From positions 12,882,967 to 12,946,966 of the forward strand of contig CM030706.1 of assembly GCA_017979445.1 (NCBI GenBank): a DNA stretch of 64,000 nucleotides. The letters run 5' to 3'. Shown piece after piece: positions 57,693-64,000 of the stretch. Each line of letters begins with the position of its first letter. Position 1 is the stretch's first letter. The position numbers were made by a program, and so were the translations under genes. The notes under the pieces were generated by a model. It made no database searches, was not told where the DNA came from, and saw only the letters and a program-made list of their open reading frames with translations. This DNA comes from Akebia trifoliata (Eukaryota; Streptophyta; Magnoliopsida; Ranunculales; Lardizabalaceae).

Positions 57693-59490
57693 TCAAAAGT
57701 CAGCAAGAAAGTATTTTTTAGCATTATCAGATCGTAAAATACAAATTGACAAACCAATTTGAGTTTGTATTTCCATATGAAAGACTTCAAAAATAGTAAA
57801 CAATTCAGAACAGTCTTTCATCTTAAACAACCAAGTCATTCTTGAAAAATTATCCTCAAATGTAACAAAATACTTAAAACCAAGATGTGATGTAATTCTT
57901 ATCAGACCCCGAACATCCAAATGAACTAAATGAAAAGGAGTAGACTCTCTTCTACTAACAATAGAAAATGTCGGATACCTTTCTTTATCGATTTTCTATT
58001 AGCAAAAAATCGATCTGATGCGAATTTCTCTGGTAAGGTTGTATCTAACCTTACCACATCTTTCACAACATCTTTAGTTTGTTCTTTAGCGGTGGGCTTC
58101 AATTCCACAACCTAGGAATAATAATGTTATTTTACAATTTAATGTTACATCCAACAAATCTCATATTAACATATTTGCATGAATGCCTTTGTAAATAGAA
58201 ATTATAAATTAATTTACCTCATCTAAAGTACCTATCACTTCGTGTGCCCTACTACCTTGCATGTAGGTGTCGGGGCACCACTTCAATAATCTAGGCCGTG
58301 TAGTTTTCACTATGGGCCTAGCTCCTAATATCCATGAGATTTTTGAATGCTCACACCTAACATGGACATGATTCAATAAGTAATATTCGTACATTCGAAA
58401 ATAACAAAAATGTATCATTGTACATAGTATAAGCAATATAAATATAAATAGTATATATACCTGTAAGGCATAAACGCATCCATAAAATCTGATAGGTGAG
58501 TTTGTTCACCTGTACAACAACATGCATTGTCATGTTAGCCGAATCCTTGTACACGAGTAGACCCCAAGTATGATTGTTGAACACTTCTAGATTGTCAACC
58601 AATGCCACGTATGACATATCTACGTGTCCACTATCATTTGGCGACAAGAAGGTAGGGATAATGTAAAGAAGTGACATTTTTTAGGTGGTATTCCTCACTT
58701 ATCTCTCAAGTACGCATTGCTTTCAACAGATCCTTTTTGTCAATCATCGACATACCTTCAAAGAACTTATGCCTGATTGATCCATCATCTTGCTGGTTAG
58801 AGGGATTACAAGGTATATGTTGTTCCTAGCATCTCAAACCTATGATTAAGGCCACATCGACCAATTTGAACTTATGGTCTTCTTCACTAAGGGATGGGCT
58901 TGTGACGACGAAGTAACTCTTCAATGACTTTGGAAACAACTTGAATATGCTTTATTTTCCATGAAGTGATCGAAGAATTTATTTCAAAATTTCTCTTTCC
59001 TATTTACCTACTATTAAGAACTGGATTTGACACTACCTTTTCCCATTATTTTCTGATGTGTTGCTTACGGGATTCAGGTTTTTTCAGATCCCTTTCTTTA
59101 TCGATTTGCTATTGGTAAAAAATCCATCCAATGCAAATTTCGTATAGTCAAGACACAAAAAATCTCCAAAATACTGAGAGAAAAATCTCTCTGGTAAAAT
59201 TGCACAGTCCAAAAATCACACAAACAACGACAACCACCTTCTATTGCATGGAAAAAACCACAAAACTTAACTGCAACAACACCAAACCACCAAAATCCTT
59301 TTGCAACTTGATCACATGAGGGTGTGTACGCACCTACGACAAAAAACGATCATCTACATAGAGGATTTAAACACCAAGCTTCACTTAGATAAAAAAATCA
59401 AAAATTTCAAAATCAAGGGGAAGCACGTCAGAAAAGATGAAAAAGAGAGGAAAAATCAAACCCCTATTTCACTATGTGCTTTGATACCAT
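57693..59490 (-). mobile_element. Ty1/copia fragment (minus strand) inside the gypsy remnant
   Basis: LVHLDVRGLIRITSHLGFKY, then FVTFEDNFSRMTWLFKMKD and ICILRSDNAKKYFL (57920-57700), is a copia integrase core with its D positions in HLDV and RSDNAK. At 57693 it changes abruptly to gypsy integrase sequence. At its other end, 59489-59478 on the minus strand reads TGGTATCAAAGC, a copia primer site for initiator tRNA-Met, with ...GTACA (59494-59490) as LTR end. Gag and protease are not recognisable between. CCTTTCTTTATCGATTT words occur twice (57977 and 59091). Confidence 0.65.
58209..58680 (-). pseudogene. Possible DUF1985/DUF287-like transposon-associated domain
   Basis: The minus strand reads YIIPTFLSPNDSGHVDMSYV, ALVDNLEVFNNHTWGLLVYK and, after an AT-rich gap, ISWILGARPIVKTTRPRLLK. 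The pattern 'valine-aspartate pair, F-N, WG, then IP-rich block, R-P-R-LL-W/K' recalls the plant DUF1985 family often carried with Ulp1-like genes by Mutator-type transposons. The match is by memory of the pattern and is weak. An ordinary host fragment is possible. Confidence 0.3.
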
Positions 59491-59512
59491 GTACAATAAG
59501 AGTTTGAGGAAT

Positions 59513-59513
<1 letters not shown>

Positions 59514-59583
<70 letters not shown>
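59514..59583. repeat. (GA)n microsatellite
   Basis: About 34 uninterrupted GA units. Open frames of repeated RE or LS across it are an artefact of the repeat. Confidence 0.95.
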
Positions 59584-59586
<3 letters not shown>

Positions 59587-59996
59587 GGTTATATGGACCG
59601 AAGGACCATCTATCTCTATGGACCACATGTCAACGTGGTGCCCAAATACACCATCGGGTGCCACATGTATGTAGAACATTAAATTTTATAAACTTTAGAA
59701 AAAACAGCATTGAAAAAAGAGATTTTTTTAACCATTGGATTTAAATTTTAGATCTAGGACTTCAATGACCGTCCAGTTTTAAACACAAGATATGCTGCCA
59801 AAAAATGCTTTTTTTGGGGGACTTTTTTTATAAGCCCAATCTAGATCACAAACAAGAGGCTGAGTTGTCTTTGGGACCAACAGGACACCCCACATGGCCC
59901 AAATGTGGACCTCGGTCCATGCTTTACATGGTCCTTGGTCTATGCAACATTTTCCCATATATATAACATCGAACATAAAATGAAGAACAATGCTGA

Positions 59997-60155
59997 AGTG
60001 ACCTCAGGTTGGAACCTCATATCGCACTTCTTGACGTGAAAGTGTATGGGAACCATAGATGCTTTTCATCGAGATAAGAATGAAAAAGCATCTATGGTTC
60101 CTATCGACTTTCATGTCAAGAAGTGCAATATGAGATTCCAGCTTGAGGTCACTCC
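59997..60155. other. Near-perfect foldback, candidate small-RNA precursor
   Basis: The left arm (59997-60069) and right arm (about 60081-60154) are reverse complements at about 64 of 72 positions, with an 18-nt or shorter loop (CGAGATAAGA region). Conserved stretches are GCACTTCTTGAC and GGAACCATAGATGCTTTT. Most differences are transitions that allow G-U pairs on one strand. Length and pairing are like a plant microRNA precursor or a small MITE. It lies between the copia LTR region and the gypsy gag-pol remnant. Confidence 0.6.
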
Positions 60156-60164
60156 AGCACGACT

Positions 60165-62050
60165 CTAAAATGAAATTGCACATACCCCTACTAATAATAA
60201 CTTATTACTCCTAACAATTCTATATGCTGCCTTGTTTGGAAGAACGATACCGAGAATGAAATCAATACAATGTTGTATGTCTTTCATGGGTGGAAGTTTG
60301 TGTAGGATCTTTTTTAGAATAACATCACAAGATTCTTGAGGGATTGGCTGCATAATGGAAGGGACTTCCATTTTCTCTTCATTTTCCTCCATCACCACAA
60401 GAGCATAAACCTCATTAGCTCCTTCCAAAGCTTTATCAAATTCATATTTAGAGAGTAAATTAGTTCCCTCCTCTTTAGAAGATTTAAGAATATTGTATAA
60501 CTTGGCAGGACCTAATATGACTTTCACTCCATCTTTCTCAAAAGAGCATGAGTTTTTAAACCCATCATGAATAAACTTTCTATCATATAGCAATGGCTGT
60601 CCAAGAAGTAATTGACAAGCGTCCATGGGAACAACATTGTATCATACTTGGTCTTTATAATTCTTGTCGATAGAAAATTGGACTACACCTTATATATACT
60701 TTTATTTCACTTCCTTTGCAAAGCCACGAGAGTTTGTAAGGAAGTGAGTGCTCCACTGTTTTGAGATGTAATTTCTCTACCATTGTTGTGGACACCACAT
60801 TTTCATAGTTCCCTCCATCAATAATATACTTTTCCATGAGATGTATTCCTTGTAGGCAAAATATTGTGTCGGAGCCAATGGTCTTCATCCACGTGGGCGA
60901 TGCTTAGACTTCTTCGAGGGACTAGGCTCTCTACTAAATCGCCATAAGTGATTTCTCCACCATCTTCCAATTCTCATGCAGTTGATAAATTCTCATTCTC
61001 TACCTCCTCTTCCAGAAGAGAAATAATTTTGCGATTAGGACAATCGGAGGCAATGTGACCAAATCCTTGACACTTGAAATATCAACAAAAATTGTTAGTA
61101 AAAGAGTTAAGACGACTCAAACTAGCTACTCCATCATGCTTAGGAGATAATTTAGAATTGGGTGTCTTGCTTGTTGAAAAAGGCTTGGAGGTGGAAACAT
61201 GTCCTTGATTAGAAATGCCTTTTTTATTCCAAATATGAGAATTACTTCCATGTGCTTCCTTAAGTTGTTTCTCTACCTTGATTGCTAGCTTGAAGACATC
61301 ATTATAAGTTCAATAAGGTTGTAGCTGAACAGCGTTGCAAATCTCTAGCTGTAGTCCACAAAGATAATGGACAATGGTTTGCTCCTCTGGTTCGGAAATG
61401 TCACAACACATCATAAGATGATCAAATTCAGCTATTTATTCTTCCACGGGTAAATCCTTTTGCTTGAAATTATGGAACTTGAGAAAAACATCTTATTAGT
61501 AGTGCTCTGGTAAAGATTTCTTCTTTAATGCTTTCTTTTTTCCTATATAACAATTTTACTCCTTCCTTCACAAGCTTCTTGTTTCTTGAGATGTTCCCCC
61601 CAAATAGAGGCATGATTCTTCAACTTTATCGCAACTAGCTTAACCTTGCGACTATATGGAACATCCTTATAATAAAAAATCCTTTCAACAATGTTAAGCC
61701 AATCAATAAATTCCTCTGGATGCATCATTCCTTCAAACTTTGGAAAATCAACTTTGACATTGTAATCACGCTGGGTAACACGGTTCTTACTAGCTCGACG
61801 TCGTGGAGAAACCTTTTCATCTAATGCTTGACAACAAAAGTGATGGAAGGGGTTAACCTCCTCTTCATTAGATGCTTCTTGCTCTAGATCATGATGTGAA
61901 TTATCACATTCTAGAGGTTTGTACCTTTGTAAACGCTACTGGAGTTGTTGCACTTAGTCTCTTCAAATCATCCATTTTAACGTCACGTATGTCTCATTCA
62001 CGAATCAGAGTTTCTTCGATGTTAAGCATGCGCCTACGATGACAAGCCAT
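60165..62050 (-). pseudogene. Gypsy gag, protease and RT start (minus strand)
   Basis: From high to low coordinates: gag segment DPEEF-like MMHPEEFIDWLNIVERIFYY and VKLVAIKLKNHASIWGEHLK (61728-61543); zinc knuckle CQGFGHIASDCPN (about 61080-61035); protease IIDGGNYENVVSTTMVEKLH (60888-60800) with DGG as the catalytic triad of this group, then PYKLSWLCKGSEIKV; MDACQLLLGQPLLYDRKFIH; and RT start LPPMKDIQHCIDFILG ending at 60165. Several shifts and stops separate the pieces. This is the amino half of the element ending at 57025. It is a widespread plant gypsy type; the exact lineage is not resolved. Confidence 0.8.
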
Positions 62051-62061
62051 CACGAAATCAA

Positions 62062-62075
62062 GGTTCTGATAACCA
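62062..62075 (-). promoter_or_regulatory. Primer-binding site of the gypsy remnant
   Basis: The minus strand reads TGGTTATCAGAACC. This is a decayed form of TGGTATCAGAGCC, the initiator tRNA-Met site, with one inserted T and one change. It fixes the LTR border just above 62075. Confidence 0.65.
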
Positions 62076-62926
62076 AAAATTAAAGAAGTGAGGCTGAAAT
62101 ACAATTGATAACTCAGTTTAGTTTAGCTCACCACCCGTTGGAAATCAACCAGGGATAAGATCAAGGAAACATAGAACTTCAAAAGCAAAGTGCTGAATTT
62201 TGTTCAATTTCTGTAAAAAAAAACTTCCATTTTTTTACAACAAGAGCTTAAATATATTAACTTAATCTGAAACGTAACCTCCAAGCAAGAGGAGTCTTAG
62301 GGACTTGAAATACACTTAATTTGACTCTAAACAACTACAACTACCAAAGCCAAAAGCTTGAGAAAGTATGCTGGACCTAAAGCCAAAAAGTAAATTTTCG
62401 TTTTTGCTGCCAGCTTAGACACCCTTTAGTGTATTGCCCATAACTTTTTCTACAGAGCTCCAAATGGCGCACCGTTTGAGACGTGGGAAAATAGTCTCAA
62501 AGAGCTTTCCAACCATATACGGCTTGCTTCATTTGGTGTTGTGAGTAAAAGCAGTTTTAATGATGAAGTTAGCCGCAAATCTTGGTCTGAAACAGATTCT
62601 TCAGCTTCCGTCTAGAGGGCTTTAAGCTTGTGGACCCATTTGGGCTGGGCTTGCGGATCCTTGTATCACTCCCGCGTCATGTGTGTTGTGTCTATACAAG
62701 ATGTTCAAGTACTTGATTTTTCCCCATTTTTTTTCCTTTAAGAGAAAATATTGGCTTGTCTCCCCTTTTTCTCTCTTCTACAACAAGAAGGAAAAGAACA
62801 ATGGGAGTTGGGTGGTCTATTTTGGGCAATACAGTCATTAACCATCAGTGGCAGCTTATTTGCTACTACCCTACGTGCAATTTGAGGTTCCACTTTATGC
62901 CTAAGAGCATACTTTGCTACACATAG

Positions 62927-62928
<2 letters not shown>

Positions 62929-62956
<28 letters not shown>
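62929..62956. repeat. (AC)n microsatellite, first copy
   Basis: About 13 AC units followed by (AT)n at 62957-62968. It stands at the left edge of the 700-bp duplication. Confidence 0.9.
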
Positions 62957-62969
<13 letters not shown>

Positions 62970-63616
62970 ATAATTCATTGTGATGTCAACATACTTCTCT
63001 TTCCAGTAATACTCTTAATTGTTGTCTTTTACGCTTTGTTTGGGTTGAGAGAAAGGAAGAGAAAAAAGAAACTCATTAAAAGAAAAGAAAAGAAAGAGAA
63101 AAGAATTCTGGTTTCTTTCAACCTTGTTTGGTTTAACAATAGAAAAACTTAAGTTTAGTCATGAGCATTTCTTTTCTCTCCATTTCTCTCCAATTTGGAG
63201 AAAAAAAAACAGGAAAAACTGGCCCATTTTTCTCTCCATTATGTTCTTCTCTCCCTACTTAACAATCCAAACAAGAGAAGTGGAGAGAAACTCACTCTTT
63301 TTCTTTTCTTTTCTCTCCATTTCTCTCAATCCAAGCGAACCGTTGGTAAAAAAGGTAAATGTATTTTGGTACTTGTACGATGACATTTTTATAAATGTCA
63401 AAAATCTCAGTGGCATCTTTGTAAAAGTGTTCATAGAATTTATTGTACAAGTATTGATTACATTAGCACTTTGTAAATGCATTTAATATCCAAAAGCTAA
63501 AATGCCCTTATTCTTTTTAATAAAAACATTCATTTAATATCCCCTATCTTTTTAACTAAAAGGCAAAATGATTAAAGGCATTATTACTTTTCTTTTCCAA
63601 TGAAGTATCACACACA

Positions 63617-63669
<53 letters not shown>

Positions 63670-64000
63670 ATAATTCATTGTGATGTCAACATACTTCTCT
63701 TTCCAGTAATACTCTTAATTGTTGTCTTTTACGCTTTGTTTGGGTTGAGAGAAAGGAAGAGAAAAAAGAAACTCATTAAAAGAAAAGAAAAGAAAGAGAA
63801 AAGAATTCTGGTTTCTTTCAACCTTGTTTGGTTTAACAATAGAAAAACTTAAGTTTAGTCATGAGCATTTCTTTTCTCTCCATTTCTCTCCAATTTGGAG
63901 AAAAAAAAACAGGAAAAACTGGCCCATTTTTCTCTCCATTATGTTCTTCTCTCCCTACTTAACAATCCAAACAAGAGAAGTGGAGAGAAACTCACTCTTT
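62957..64000. repeat. 700-bp direct tandem duplication running off the window
   Basis: TAATTCATTGTGATGTCAAC occurs at 62971 and 63671. From 62957 to 63300 every base I compared equals the base 700 positions later, to 64000. The unit holds pyrimidine-rich, non-coding sequence (TTTCTCTCC words), and ends in an (AC)n tract (63610-63656). The second copy is cut by the window end. Confidence 0.93.
63610..63656. repeat. (AC)n microsatellite, second copy
   Basis: AC units with one CACCAC interruption near 63622, longer than the first copy. It lies at the junction between the two 700-bp units. Confidence 0.9.

Larger units (their letters stand above)
56690..62935 (-). mobile_element. Ty3/gypsy remnant (minus strand) in MSH2 intron 11
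   Basis: Reading down the minus strand: LTR-like sequence (about 62935-62076), primer site (62075-62062), gag, zinc knuckle, protease and the start of RT (to 60165), then a gap filled by copia-derived sequence, then integrase end (57690-57025) and LTR-like sequence again (about 57100-56690). The two LTR regions share GTCTATACAAGAT-TTCAAG, CATTTGGTGTT-TGAGTAAAA and other words in the same order. Most of RT, RNase H and integrase is missing. Confidence 0.7.
55866..64000 (+). other. MSH2 intron 11, at least 8.1 kb, open at the window end
   Basis: The donor is GTTGGTGCC after exon 11. The next expected coding words (VEPGACDQSFGIHVA in plant MSH2) were looked for to 64000 and not found. The interval holds a minus-strand gypsy remnant (about 56690-62950), copia sequence inside it, microsatellites and a 700-bp duplication. 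Either the intron is very large or the gene is broken here; the window cannot decide. Confidence 0.7.

Noticed and set aside
59464..59744. Open frames of repeated Arg-Glu or Leu-Ser
   Set aside because: Produced by the (GA)n microsatellite at 59514-59583.

Overview
This is plant nuclear DNA, almost certainly from a flowering plant and probably a eudicot. The evidence is one spliced host gene, MSH2, that follows the angiosperm protein exon by exon; the 3' end of a plant-type SR-protein kinase (SRPK) gene; and dense LTR retrotransposons of plant-specific lineages (Tat/Ogre, Athila, a Tekay-like solo LTR, copia). I cannot name the species. There is no prokaryotic or organellar content, no CRISPR array and no convincing tRNA or rRNA gene.

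Layout. 1-9596: the 3' part of a Tat/Ogre-type Ty3/gypsy element (A): protease, RT, two successive RNases H, integrase, a long post-pol region with structured repeats and an antisense ORF, then the 3' LTR. Element A sits inside the pol gene of a second Tat-like element (B, 9597-12309). B abuts an Athila-type element (C, 12310-about 23920) whose gag is split by a 3.2-kb solo LTR (15859-19037). A decayed PIF/Harbinger DNA transposon on the minus strand follows (about 23920-27270). 27321-40111: the last exons of an SRPK pseudogene, split by a complete 12.4-kb gag-only element (D, 27582-39956) with a perfect 5-bp target duplication (AGTTT). 41073-43934: a long inverted-repeat (fold-back) element, itself split by a solo LTR of the element-A family (41185-42961, duplication CTTAC). 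44390-64000: promoter and 11 exons of MSH2 on the plus strand, running off the window inside intron 11. The MSH2 introns hold two MITEs, a LINE tail, and a minus-strand gypsy remnant with copia pieces inside it.

Working relations. MSH2 looks intact over the 826 codons visible: every junction keeps phase and the ATPase motifs are present. Its promoter has a TATA-like box and two E2F-type sites, as expected for a replication-linked mismatch-repair gene. Everything else is decayed: A mostly by single-base indels; B, C and the SRPK exons mostly by premature stops at former Trp, Gln or Arg codons.

The most unusual signals are RNA-structure signals inside the retrotransposons. (1) Six hairpins in elements A and D share one architecture: a variable but compensating stem, an AAAA bulge, and a 10-nt inner segment. 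(2) A leader block with conserved islands and a short palindrome is shared between Athila element C and Tat-like element D, upstream of gag in both. (3) A duplicated leader module in D has palindromes that change but stay palindromic. (4) A roughly 160-nt near-perfect foldback lies in MSH2 intron 11. (5) A 700-bp direct duplication runs off the right end.

Limits. All similarity calls come from reading translations and recalled family signatures. No database search, alignment or folding program was run. Boundaries marked approximate are by eye.
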